A stretch of DNA of 64,000 nucleotides. It comes from Candidatus Bathyarchaeota archaeon. GTDB taxonomy: Archaea > Thermoproteota > Bathyarchaeia > Bathyarchaeales > Bathycorpusculaceae. Below, in pieces: positions 8,742 to 17,653 of the stretch (positions are counted from its first letter, which is position 1; each line of letters starts with the position of its first letter). Below the pieces are notes generated by a model. The model searched no databases and was not told the origin of the DNA. It saw only the letters and a list, made by a program, of their open reading frames with translations. Position numbers and translations under genes: made by a program. The DNA lies in NCBI GenBank assembly GCA_026414485.1, contig JAOAIX010000004.1, positions 42,646 through 106,645 on the forward strand, given 5' to 3'.

Positions 8742-11700
8742 TTATCGAACTGCCTCCATAAATTTTGCTGAAATAACGGCGGAGACACCATTCCGTTCGT
8801 AGACACCATAAACTTTCTGTGCTTTGTTGACCATTTCAGGTTTTAAAGTTATGACTATAAATTGAATTTTGTCGCACTCCTCTAAGAAGAGTTCGGCAAG
8901 TTTAGTTGTGTGGAAGGCGTCCAAGTGGGCGTCAACTTCGTCCATTACATAAAATGCTGCAGGAGTAAATTCTTTTAAGGCAAAAATGAATGCGACTGCA
9001 GAGACCGACCGTTCACCTCCGCTGGCACCGCTTACTACGATAGAAGGCTTATTGGGGAATTGCACAATCATGTCAATGCCGCCCATGAATGGTTCGTCTG
9101 GGTTTTCAAGTTTCAACGAGGCTGTGCCGCCACCAGTTAGCTTCGAGAAGTACTTGGTCAGGTCTGTGTTGATTTTTCCGAATGCATCCATGAAAACTTT
9201 CCGTTTTTTGCCTTCAATTTCGTCCATAAATTGAACTATAGCCTGTTTTTCTCTCTCTAACTCGTTTAAACGTAACGAAAGTTCACGGTATCTAGAAATT
9301 TGCTCGTCATAATGAGCCATTGCAAGTTGATTAACTCCGCCTATGCGCTCTAGTTCAAACTTCATCATCTGCATAATGGCTTCGGCTTCTTCCACTTGCT
9401 TTAGAGTGGTCTCTAGAGGTTGTTCATAATTCAAAGCCTTCAACTGGTTTTGATACTGTGAAAGCTGTAGCCGCGCTGTTTGAACGTTTAATTGTAACTG
9501 ATTAAGTAGCGATTCCGCCTGTTCATATTCTTCGTCTAGTGCATGTAGCTCCGCGTCTATGCTGTCGATTTGTGAAGTAAATTTCTTTGAATTCTCTCGC
9601 GCTGAGAGAACCGCGTTTGAGAGTTCTACGCGGTTTTTCTCTAGTAAAGCAATTTCTTGTTTTAGTATTTCCCGTTCTTGGAGAGCTTCTGCGACTTCTT
9701 TTTCGACTTTACGATATTGCTGTTCAACTTTAGAAAGTTGAATTTTGCTGTTTTGGTAACCCGTACGTAAAACATTGTCAAACTGAGATTGACAAGTGGA
9801 TATCGCCGTTTGGACTGTGCCTATTTTTTGTCTAAGTGTGATTATTTCTTCAGTTAATTGTTCCCTTTTAATCTCTAGCTCTTGAATATGAGCAATGTCT
9901 GTTTTCTTCCTCAATTCAGACATATCAATTTGAAGCTTTTGGAGCTCTTTTTTGATGGTGTTTCGCTCAGCCTTATGCAGTGCCATACGTCCCTTTTCCA
10001 CTTCAATTTCCTTTTCAATGCGGGCGCGGAATTTCTCAATGCGTTTCAAGCTCATTTGGGTACGTTTGACGCTGCGTTTCACGCGGATCATTTCGCGGTC
10101 AAGTGCGCCTATTGCTTCTGAAATGCGGGTGATTTCAATCTTGGAGCGTTCAATTTCTTCTTCAAAATATGATATGTCATTTCTACGCTGGTTGAGGTGT
10201 GTCTGAAGGGCTTTCACTGCTTCATCTAGACTTTTTATAGCGTTTTCGCTGGGAATAAGGGTGGAGAAGTCAAGTGGGGCACGGTAGTAGCCGCTTTCGA
10301 AGGCGCCGCCGGGCTCATATAAGTCGCCTGCGACTGTCACTGCACGGTAACCTTCGTTTGAAAGGGCAAATGCGACTTTGTCGTTGGCAACGACGAGGGT
10401 GTCGCCGAAAATATAGTTTACGGCTGGTTCATAGGTTTTATCACATTTCACAAATGAGGCTGCTAAACCTATAATTCCCTCGCGAGTGGGTGTTTTGAAC
10501 TGTTTAGGCGTTGCTGCACCTTGAAGGGGTATAATTTTGATTCTGCCTAGCTTCATTCTGCGCAAAGTCTCGGCGCAAGTGAAGGCCGCATCTATATCCT
10601 TCACGACTAATGCGTCCATCCAACCCACCGATGCAGCGTCTAGCGCTTTTTTATAGTTTCGGTCAATTTTTATGAGGTTTTTTACTCGCCCTGCAACACC
10701 GTTGATGACACCCAAATGTCCGAGTTCTTCGATGTTTCGAAGAGCTTTTTCTTCGGCTGCAACGGTTTCAGCTAGTTCTCGTTGAGTGACAAATTCAACA
10801 ACCGCTTCTTTGGCGCTGCTAGCAATTTTTCCCGCTTCAGCTATTTCTTTTTCTGCAGCATCTTTTTGAGCGGTTTTTTTCTCTATGGTTTTTTCGAGTA
10901 TTTTCAGCTGTGCCTTTTGCTCTTTCTGAACACGGTCTAGTTCAGCAAGGGAATTTTCAACTTCAGTAAGTGTCGCTGTAAAGCGTTCTTTTCGGGCGCT
11001 CAGTTCTTTAAGTCTACCTAAACTTGCTTTGACAAAGGTTTTTGATTTAGTATATTCAGCACGTAAAAGAGTGAGCCTTTTGTTGTAAGTTTCAATTTCC
11101 GCTTCAATTTGCCGTATTTTAGCGCTGTTTTCTCCTAGATTGTCCCATAATTGTGTAGTTTCTTGTGCGAGACTGTCATGTTCTGTTTGTTTAGAGGCAA
11201 TCTGACCTTCTAAGACCGAAAATTCGTTTCTCAGTTTACGTATGTTTAAGCGGTTTTGTCGTATTTCATTACGCAGTGTTTCGTATTGTTGTTGATTGTT
11301 TTCCTTTATACGCTTTAGACTTTCAAGGTTAGATTGCCCAGAACTGATTTTGGTTGTAAGTTCTGTTAGTTTAGATTTAAGTTCTCCAATCTGAATCTGT
11401 ACCTTCATTACTTGGGAACTGCCGTCTTCCATAACTTCAGAGCTTAATTTCCGCCATTCTCCTTCAATTTCACGCCGTTTATTTCTTCGTGCGTCACGGA
11501 TCTCCTTTAGTTTTTCTACTTTTGCTTTCGCTTTTTCTGTTTGCGTAGTCATTTCTTCAAGTTTTTTAGTTAGCTGTGTTATTTCGTGACTAACTCTGAT
11601 TGCTTCAAACTTTTTAATTTCAGTTTGTATGAAGTTGGCGCGTTGAAGTTGGTTGCGTTCTCTTTCTAAGTCATCCAGTCGTTTTTGAACTTCGTCAATT

Positions 11701-12293
11701 CTGCCCATTGCAGTACGAATGGAGATGTCAGCGGCACGCAGTTTTTCTTCTGCGTCTGCTTTTTCTGCGTCGTACTGTGCAATGCCTACAAGATTTTCAA
11801 TTATTTTTCTGCGTTCTAAGGGGATAATATCGGTGAGGCGCGTGATTGTGCCCTGTGCAATTATGTTCTGGCTTTCGGCGCTGATAGCACCCATTGACAA
11901 AACTTCTAGAAGTTGCTGGCGACTAACGCGGCGTCCGTTAAGCCGATAAATACTCTGGCCATTACGGTAGACTTCTCGAGAAACTGTGACTGTGGTGGTG
12001 TCAACCGCCATAGTGCCATCTGTGTTGTCAAATTGAATTATCACCTTGGCCATTTTCGATTTTTCTAGTCCTGCTTTTTCGGAGCCATGAAAAATCAGTT
12101 TAGCTGCGTTTTCTGCACGGAGCCTTCTTGTGCTAAGTTCACCCAGCGCAAATAAGATCGCGTCCATGATGTTGCTCTTGCCACTTCCGTTGGGGCCTGT
12201 AATTGCGGTGAAGCCCTTATCGAGATTTATTTTAACGGTTTGAGGTCCGAAAGATTTGAAACCTTTAATCTCGATTCTTTTGAGGTAGGGCAT
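8742..12293 (-). CDS. smc: Chromosome segregation ATPase SMC
   Basis: An 1183-residue SMC protein. The Walker A motif GPNGSGKSN is at residues 33-41 and the Q-loop region follows. Long coiled coils flank a hinge at about residues 515-650. The C-terminal head carries the ABC signature SGGERSVSA (about 1095) and Walker B FYVMDEVDAHLD (about 1115). It compacts and segregates the chromosome with ScpA and ScpB, encoded immediately downstream. Several short open frames within it on the other strand are shadows. The start MPYLKRIEIKGFKSF is standard for the family. Confidence 0.96.
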   Translation of the reverse strand: MPYLKRIEIKGFKSFGPQTVKINLDKGFTAITGPNGSGKSNIMDAILFALGELSTRRLRAENAAKLIFHGSEKAGLEKSKMAKVIIQFDNTDGTMAVDTTTVTVSREVYRNGQSIYRLNGRRVSRQQLLEVLSMGAISAESQNIIAQGTITRLTDIIPLERRKIIENLVGIAQYDAEKADAEEKLRAADISIRTAMGRIDEVQKRLDDLERERNQLQRANFIQTEIKKFEAIRVSHEITQLTKKLEEMTTQTEKAKAKVEKLKEIRDARRNKRREIEGEWRKLSSEVMEDGSSQVMKVQIQIGELKSKLTELTTKISSGQSNLESLKRIKENNQQQYETLRNEIRQNRLNIRKLRNEFSVLEGQIASKQTEHDSLAQETTQLWDNLGENSAKIRQIEAEIETYNKRLTLLRAEYTKSKTFVKASLGRLKELSARKERFTATLTEVENSLAELDRVQKEQKAQLKILEKTIEKKTAQKDAAEKEIAEAGKIASSAKEAVVEFVTQRELAETVAAEEKALRNIEELGHLGVINGVAGRVKNLIKIDRNYKKALDAASVGWMDALVVKDIDAAFTCAETLRRMKLGRIKIIPLQGAATPKQFKTPTREGIIGLAASFVKCDKTYEPAVNYIFGDTLVVANDKVAFALSNEGYRAVTVAGDLYEPGGAFESGYYRAPLDFSTLIPSENAIKSLDEAVKALQTHLNQRRNDISYFEEEIERSKIEITRISEAIGALDREMIRVKRSVKRTQMSLKRIEKFRARIEKEIEVEKGRMALHKAERNTIKKELQKLQIDMSELRKKTDIAHIQELEIKREQLTEEIITLRQKIGTVQTAISTCQSQFDNVLRTGYQNSKIQLSKVEQQYRKVEKEVAEALQEREILKQEIALLEKNRVELSNAVLSARENSKKFTSQIDSIDAELHALDEEYEQAESLLNQLQLNVQTARLQLSQYQNQLKALNYEQPLETTLKQVEEAEAIMQMMKFELERIGGVNQLAMAHYDEQISRYRELSLRLNELEREKQAIVQFMDEIEGKKRKVFMDAFGKINTDLTKYFSKLTGGGTASLKLENPDEPFMGGIDMIVQFPNKPSIVVSGASGGERSVSAVAFIFALKEFTPAAFYVMDEVDAHLDAFHTTKLAELFLEECDKIQFIVITLKPEMVNKAQKVYGVYERNGVSAVISAKFMEAVR

Positions 12294-12373
12294 TAATTTG
12301 CGCTCTCTTACATGGAAGAGTAACTTGTCTGGTTAAACAATTTCCTCCACATTATTATAAAAGCTTATTCACA

Positions 12374-12478
12374 TTGAAAACAACGAGTCCTTATCAAAAA
12401 ATTGTTGAAAAAACGGAGAAAATTGATAAATACGTCGCTGAGAACAAACAAAGAAAAGGTAGTGTGAAGAAGAAGTGA
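12374..12478 (+). CDS. Possible 34-residue lysine-rich small protein
   Basis: A TTG-initiated frame of 34 codons, with residues such as SPYQKIVEKTEKIDKYVAE and a strongly basic tail ending in KKK. Its TGA overlaps the GTG start of the next gene in a GTGA arrangement, the classic sign of translational coupling. A TATA-like TTATAAAAG lies about 15 bases upstream. No clear Shine-Dalgarno is present, so it may be leaderless or spurious. I do not recognise a family. It would be a cytoplasmic basic helix. Confidence 0.35.
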   Translation: MKTTSPYQKIVEKTEKIDKYVAENKQRKGSVKKK

Positions 12479-12684
12479 GTTTTTTCAAGTTCGGTGTAGA
12501 TAGTGTCCAAGAAATTTTAACGTTAGCACTTATGCTTGTATTCGTATTTGTGCTGCTTTACACTGAAATGAGCTTGATGTACAAGTTTGGCATAGGCGCA
12601 CTAGTTTTTGCTGTGATTTTCATAACAAGCTTAGTTAATCAAGCTCTTAAGCAACAAGAGCAAGAAGCAAGAAAATCAAGATAA
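12475..12684 (+). CDS. Small membrane protein, two predicted helices
   Basis: A 69-residue protein starting with GTG. Two hydrophobic stretches, about residues 14-30 and 36-53, are separated by a short loop and followed by a charged Gln/Glu/Lys-rich tail. It lies divergently from smc and 4 bases inside the end of a tiny upstream frame. No recognisable family; function unknown. The gene is supported by its hydropathy pattern and clean frame rather than by homology. Confidence 0.55.
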   Translation: MSFFKFGVDSVQEILTLALMLVFVFVLLYTEMSLMYKFGIGALVFAVIFITSLVNQALKQQEQEARKSR

Positions 12685-12792
12685 ACCTGTGAGAAACATA
12701 CCCAAATTTTACATCACCACAAGCAGCCTTCCTTGGCGATAGCTTTTATAGTGACGGAGGAAATTGCCTAAATATTCGGGGGAACAAAAAGC

Positions 12793-13263
12793 ATGAGTGC
12801 AAAATGGCGAAGAAGCAAAAAACACCAAAAATGGCTAGACCTCAAAACCCAAAAATTCAAGCCAACCAAGGGTTCAAAAATTCTGCGCTTAGAAAATCCC
12901 AAGATACCGAAAAAAATCCGCCCCCAAAAATACAGATTACCAAAAAAATACGCCAAAGGTAAATGGGTTGAACCCAAACCTCTAATAGACATGTTCCAAG
13001 ATAACAACAACATAACTATAGTTGCTGAACTTGCAGGATTCAACCAGGAAACTGTTAAGGTTGCAATCAAAGATCAAAAACTTATCCTCGCCGCCCAAGC
13101 CAAAGACCGCAAATACTATAAAAGCTTAAATCTGCCAAAAGTAGTCATTCCAGCAATAACACACACAACCTATAAAAATGGCGTACTAGAAATAAAGCTG
13201 AAGAAAGCAACAAAACAAGAAACCATAAAACAACCTCAAGCGGGAATGAACGATGCCACATAA
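12793..13263 (+). CDS. Hsp20/alpha-crystallin-like protein with a basic N-terminal extension
   Basis: A 156-residue protein. Residues about 66-140 look like an alpha-crystallin/CS beta-sandwich (ITIVAELAGFNQETVKVAIK then YKNGVLEIKLKK, the usual A-x-x-x-n-GvLxI type ending). The first 60 residues are extremely rich in Lys and Arg, unlike ordinary Hsp20, and could contact RNA. Its end overlaps the L15 gene by 11 bases, so it is probably co-translated with the ribosomal protein and secY. It sits where other archaea carry rps5/rpl30 of the spc operon. A TATA-like TTTTATAG lies near 12743. Confidence 0.65.
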   Translation: MSAKWRRSKKHQKWLDLKTQKFKPTKGSKILRLENPKIPKKIRPQKYRLPKKYAKGKWVEPKPLIDMFQDNNNITIVAELAGFNQETVKVAIKDQKLILAAQAKDRKYYKSLNLPKVVIPAITHTTYKNGVLEIKLKKATKQETIKQPQAGMNDAT

Positions 13264-13675
13264 ATTAAGGAAACACCGCAAAATGCGCGGTTCGAGAACT
13301 CAAGGCTACGGGCGAGTAGGACAACATAGAGATGCAGGCTCAAAAGGATACCGAAAAGTAGGTATGCACAAACATAGATGGAGTATAGCCTCCAACATGG
13401 AAGAACCCTATTTTGGCAAACACGGTTTCCGCTCACCTCAAGCCTTGCATAGAAAAGAGAAAACCATCAACCTCAAACAACTCGATCAGCTTGCCAATAA
13501 TGGACAAACAAGCATAAATCTGTCAGAAATGGGCTACACAAAACTTTTAGGAACAGGAAAAATAACTAAACCTCTAATAATCACCGTTCCATCAGCATCA
13601 AAATCTGCAACTGAAAAAATTCAAGCTGCAGGCGGAAAACTTATAATCGAAACGAAACAAGAAGCCGAAGCATAA
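13253..13675 (+). CDS. rpl15: Large ribosomal subunit protein uL15
   Basis: A 140-residue uL15 of the archaeal/eukaryotic type. It starts MPHKLRKHRKMRGSRTQGYG, followed by the glycine-rich GRVGQHRDAGSKG and KHGFRSP segments. As in most archaea it lies immediately before secY. It overlaps the preceding Hsp20-like gene by 11 bases. Confidence 0.95.
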   Translation: MPHKLRKHRKMRGSRTQGYGRVGQHRDAGSKGYRKVGMHKHRWSIASNMEEPYFGKHGFRSPQALHRKEKTINLKQLDQLANNGQTSINLSEMGYTKLLGTGKITKPLIITVPSASKSATEKIQAAGGKLIIETKQEAEA

Positions 13676-13693
13676 TTAAAAAAGGGCTAAGAC

Positions 13694-15097
13694 ATGGCAG
13701 GTAGATTCCTTAACCTCTTCAAACCCATAGGACGCGTACTCCCAGAAATTAAAGTCCCCGAACGCAAAGTCAAATTCAACGAAAAAATTTTCTGGACTGC
13801 CCTCGTTCTCATAGTCTACCTGATAATGACTGAAATCCCACTTTACGGCATAACAACCCAAGCAGGCAACGAATTCAATGCGCTACGTGTCATTTTCGCC
13901 TCCAACAGAGGCACCCTCATGGAACTTGGCATCGGACCTATAGTGACTGCCGGCCTTATTCTCCAACTTCTAGCAGGCGCTTCACTAATCAAATGTGACA
14001 TGAGTAAACCAGAAGACCGTGGGCTCTTCACTATAGCTAGCAAAGTCCTCTCCATAGTCCTCACAGGCGTACAAGGTGGCGCGTACATACTAAGCGGTAT
14101 GTACGGTAGACTTAGCCCTACAGTTATGCTTGTCATATTTTTCCAACTCATAGCTGCAGGTATAATAGTCATGCTGCTCGACGAACTAATCCAAAAAGGT
14201 TGGGGACTCGGTAGCGGTATAAGCCTCTTCATCATGGCAGGCGTTGCCCAACAAATCCTCTGGCAAACTTTCTCTCCTTCAAACGGTCTATTCGTGGGTG
14301 CCCTCCAACAACTCCTCGCAAACAACATTACCATAATTGAATGGATAGTAGGTACAGGTATCTATCCATCCCTAATAGGGTTAGTAGCCACAATCGGAGT
14401 CTTCATAGTGACAATATACTTAAACGGGGTTAGAGTGGAACTCCCCATAAGCTATGCAGGATACAAAGGGTTCCGAAGCAAATACCCAATCAAACTTCTT
14501 TACGTATCAAACTTGCCAGTAATCTTCGCATCTGCACTCTTCGCTAACATATATGTTCTCGGTCAGTTTCTCTGGAGTTGGCAAGGCAGCCCTGCGCCAG
14601 GCGCCAATCTCCTAACGGATATTTTCGGACAATACAAAAACGTAAATGGAACAATTACCCCATCTGGAGGCTTAGCCTATTACGTAACAGCCCCACAAAA
14701 CCTCCAACACGTTGGAGCAGACCCTTTACGAGCGCTTATATACTTAGGCATACTTGTAGCTTTCTGTGCCTTCTTCTCGCTTATCTGGCTCGAAGTTGGA
14801 GGTCTTGGACCATCCAAAGTAGCACAACAACTCATGGACTCAGGTATGCAGATTCCAGGTTATCGACGTTCACTTGGACCAATTGAAACCATGCTGAAGC
14901 GATACATTCCAGTAGTAGCCGTGCTAGGCGGTATAATCGTCGCGTTAATCGCAGGTTTTGCTGATTTCTTAGGTGTATTTGGCTCAGGTACAGGTATACT
15001 CCTCTCAGTAGGCATAATATACCAGTACTATGAACTGTTAATGCGCGAACGCGCTGCCGAAATGTATCCTGCATTTAGAAGAATCTTGGGTGAATAA
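13694..15097 (+). CDS. secY: Preprotein translocase subunit SecY
   Basis: A 467-residue polytopic protein with ten predicted membrane spans, the channel of the Sec translocon. Typical segments are IGPIVTAGLILQLL (the second helix region), GLGSGISLFI and the C-terminal SGTGILLSVGIIYQYYE. Its position after L15 and before the DUF106 and cmk genes follows the usual archaeal order, except that adenylate kinase, often located here, is absent. Confidence 0.96.
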   Translation: MAGRFLNLFKPIGRVLPEIKVPERKVKFNEKIFWTALVLIVYLIMTEIPLYGITTQAGNEFNALRVIFASNRGTLMELGIGPIVTAGLILQLLAGASLIKCDMSKPEDRGLFTIASKVLSIVLTGVQGGAYILSGMYGRLSPTVMLVIFFQLIAAGIIVMLLDELIQKGWGLGSGISLFIMAGVAQQILWQTFSPSNGLFVGALQQLLANNITIIEWIVGTGIYPSLIGLVATIGVFIVTIYLNGVRVELPISYAGYKGFRSKYPIKLLYVSNLPVIFASALFANIYVLGQFLWSWQGSPAPGANLLTDIFGQYKNVNGTITPSGGLAYYVTAPQNLQHVGADPLRALIYLGILVAFCAFFSLIWLEVGGLGPSKVAQQLMDSGMQIPGYRRSLGPIETMLKRYIPVVAVLGGIIVALIAGFADFLGVFGSGTGILLSVGIIYQYYELLMRERAAEMYPAFRRILGE

Positions 15098-15201
15098 GCT
15101 TCTCCCTTTTTACTTTATTTGTTTAGCAAGCAAAAATGGTTATATGCGAGCAGATCGAATAGGCATACACAACATCAATTAGTCCAAAGAGGAATTGAGA
15201 C

Positions 15202-15651
15202 ATGGATATCTCAGTTATACCCACAGCGACGTTCACAATAATGCTAGTAGCCCTTGTAATATCATTCATAAACATGAGTCTCAACCGTTTGATTATAACA
15301 AAAATGGTTGGCTGGCATGAATACAAAGTAATGCAAAAGGAAATTGCTGAATATAACTCTCAACGAATGGCTGCTTTACGAGCAAAAGACACCAAGGCAT
15401 TAGAGCGCCTCAAAAAGAAAGAGTCACAAATTAACGCGATGCAAACAAAAATGTTTAAACCCCAAATGGTTCTTATCCCTATAACTTTCATTTACCTCTT
15501 TATTTGGCCAATCCTTATAGGTTATTTCCCACAACCTGTTGCTTATATTCCATATTTAGGTGCCGTGCCGTTCTTCTACTGGTATTTGATTTGCTCTTTC
15601 TTTTTTGGGACAATTGCCTCACGTATAATAGGTGTAACGCCTATACAATAG
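15202..15651 (+). CDS. EMC3/TMCO1-family membrane protein (DUF106, YidC/Oxa1-like)
   Basis: A 149-residue membrane protein with an N-terminal span, a charged coiled-coil (residues about 45-85, rich in Lys/Glu/Gln) and two further spans. This is the layout of the archaeal Oxa1-superfamily insertase-like proteins. Members are commonly encoded between secY and cmk in archaea, as here. It has an AGAGGAATTG ribosome-binding region just before the ATG. It probably assists membrane protein insertion beside the Sec channel. Confidence 0.82.
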   Translation: MDISVIPTATFTIMLVALVISFINMSLNRLIITKMVGWHEYKVMQKEIAEYNSQRMAALRAKDTKALERLKKKESQINAMQTKMFKPQMVLIPITFIYLFIWPILIGYFPQPVAYIPYLGAVPFFYWYLICSFFFGTIASRIIGVTPIQ

Positions 15652-15672
15652 GCCCTTAGCAAGTGAGATATA

Positions 15673-16287
15673 ATGAGCGGATCTGAGAAGGCACCAATTT
15701 CTAAAGCGAAAAATATTGTCATTTGCATATCAGGCATGGCTGGCACTGGAAAGAGTACTCTAGCAAAGCGGCTCGCCAAAAAATATGGGCTAAAATATTA
15801 CTCTGGTGGTGACGCGCTCAGAGATTTGGCGTCCGCTGAAGGCTACCAAGCAAATAGTAATGGCTGGTGGGAAAGCCCTGAAGGTTTACAGTTTCTTGAA
15901 GAAAGAAAGAAAAACCCCAGTTTCGATAAGGCAGTTGACGAGAAGCTCATGGAATACGCTGCTCAAGGTAATGTTCTTCTGGACAGTTGGACAATGCCTT
16001 GGCTGCTCAAAGACGCCTTTAAAATTTGGTTATCAGCTTCATTTGAGAAACAAGCTGAACGTATCGCACAACGGGACAAAATGACAATTGAAGAAGCAAG
16101 GCAGGCATTGCAAGAAAAGGAGTCGCGTACAAAGGCCATCTACAAAAAACTTTATGGCTTTTCCTTAGGTGAGGATTTTACACCCTTCGACTTCATTTTA
16201 GACACAGACACTTTGAGTGCTGAAGAAGTTTTTCAAGTTCTATGCAAAGTAATAGATAATGTAGTTTTCTGTAGAAAAAGTGACTAA
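15673..16287 (+). CDS. cmk: Cytidylate kinase (archaeal type)
   Basis: A 204-residue P-loop kinase phosphorylating CMP/dCMP. The P-loop is GMAGTGKST near residue 20. YYSGGDALRDLA is the substrate-binding region typical of archaeal Cmk, and a lid-like arginine-rich segment follows (ERIAQRDKMTIEEAR). It lies 21 bases after the DUF106 gene, completing the secY-DUF106-cmk group. Confidence 0.87.
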   Translation: MSGSEKAPISKAKNIVICISGMAGTGKSTLAKRLAKKYGLKYYSGGDALRDLASAEGYQANSNGWWESPEGLQFLEERKKNPSFDKAVDEKLMEYAAQGNVLLDSWTMPWLLKDAFKIWLSASFEKQAERIAQRDKMTIEEARQALQEKESRTKAIYKKLYGFSLGEDFTPFDFILDTDTLSAEEVFQVLCKVIDNVVFCRKSD

Positions 16288-16328
16288 TCTTTTCTATAGA
16301 TTGCTTCAATGTATAGTTTCTTTTATGT

Positions 16329-17549
16329 TTAGTTAGGGCTGCTGCTTGGTTTCTCATTTTTGAAAAGTTTAAAACTAGCTGCAACAGCAAGCGACAAGGC
16401 AACAACAATAGTCACTATAAAGGGAATCTCAGGAGCAATAGCGTATAATTTGCCCCCTATATACGGCGCAACAATTATGGACAGCCGTGTCGTCCATTGG
16501 ACTACCGAAATCCATCTTGCCCTCTGCGTTAGAGGAGCTGCTGAACCTGCTATCACTCCCATATAAGCCCACATGGGAAAAGATGCACCTCTGAGAAAAG
16601 AGGCGACAACCTGCAAAACAAGATCGCCAGTAAAGATGAATATAAATGAGGCTGTGCTAACTAGAATCATCGAGAAAGAGATTGCAGTTGCTTTGCTGTA
16701 TCTGTCTCCAACTCTTCCGATTATTAAAGAAAGCAAAAAAGCCCCAAGATAATTAACTGTGCCTAGGTAGAGCACTCTCTCAACGTTATAATGGTAGATG
16801 TCATTTAGAAATTGTGGAATCACTGTTGAAATTAAAGAAATTATGAACATCATCACTGCAAAAAAAGTTGAAATACCCACTAGCTTCCAAATTCCTTGGT
16901 TTTTATCAGCAGAACTATTTTTTTGTGGTTCAGTTTGAGTTTTCGTAGGTTGCTGTGATGTAATCTGTGTTAGAGTTAACGCAGCTAACAAATAGAAAAT
17001 GGCTGTAACCATAAAAATTAGGCGTGTGTCTAAAAAAGAAGAAAGTAATCCTGCAACTGCAGGTGAAAAAATATAACCTATTGCATATGCAGCCCCCAAA
17101 GTGGTAAACGCTAATGCCATGGAATTTGCTTGTGAGCGTTCTAAGACGTAAGCGCTAACGGCAGGAGCAGAGAAAGTAATACCGTAGATAAACATTGGAA
17201 TGAGTAACTGCGTCCAATCAGCCGCAAAATAAAACATCAGTGGTATTGGTATCCAAAGTGTCCACCCAATAATCATAATTTTTTTGCGATCGTACCTATC
17301 TGCTAAAAAACCTCCTGGAATAATTGTTATGGCGGCAGATAACGAGGAAAGCGAATAAAGTAACCCTACATCTTCTGGTGTAGCGTTTATGCTTCTGATA
17401 AATAACGGCAGAAGATAAACAATAAATCCGTCGCCGAATGCTGCTAGAAGGTTAGAGGTGAAGATTATTTTGAGATTTTTGTCCAGTATATCGTATGCCA
17501 AGAATCTCTTAAACTCGATCTTTGCGTTTCGCAACCATGTACCTAACAT
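16329..17549 (-). CDS. Major facilitator superfamily transporter
   Basis: About 406 residues with twelve predicted membrane helices. The MFS motif A variant GGFLADRYDRKKIMIIG sits between helices 2 and 3, and a second-half equivalent GRVGDRYSKATA is also present. The substrate cannot be told; it may be a drug or metabolite exporter. I chose the ATG at 17549. A TTG 12 codons upstream (17585) is also possible, as neither has a good ribosome-binding site. It is convergent with cmk and divergent from the radical SAM gene. Confidence 0.8.
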   Translation of the reverse strand: MLGTWLRNAKIEFKRFLAYDILDKNLKIIFTSNLLAAFGDGFIVYLLPLFIRSINATPEDVGLLYSLSSLSAAITIIPGGFLADRYDRKKIMIIGWTLWIPIPLMFYFAADWTQLLIPMFIYGITFSAPAVSAYVLERSQANSMALAFTTLGAAYAIGYIFSPAVAGLLSSFLDTRLIFMVTAIFYLLAALTLTQITSQQPTKTQTEPQKNSSADKNQGIWKLVGISTFFAVMMFIISLISTVIPQFLNDIYHYNVERVLYLGTVNYLGAFLLSLIIGRVGDRYSKATAISFSMILVSTASFIFIFTGDLVLQVVASFLRGASFPMWAYMGVIAGSAAPLTQRARWISVVQWTTRLSIIVAPYIGGKLYAIAPEIPFIVTIVVALSLAVAASFKLFKNEKPSSSPN

Positions 17550-17653
17550 GAACTTTCTTTTATGTAGTTTCGTCGAAGTTGTCAAAAAGTTTTTGCCAAA
17601 AATAATTAAAACAGCCTAAACCTAATATTCCCTATTCTTTCAACAATTGCTCA

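Noticed and set aside
9559..11949. Plus-strand open frames inside smc
   Set aside because: They are serine/phenylalanine-rich antisense shadows of coiled-coil coding sequence; smc itself is complete and conserved.
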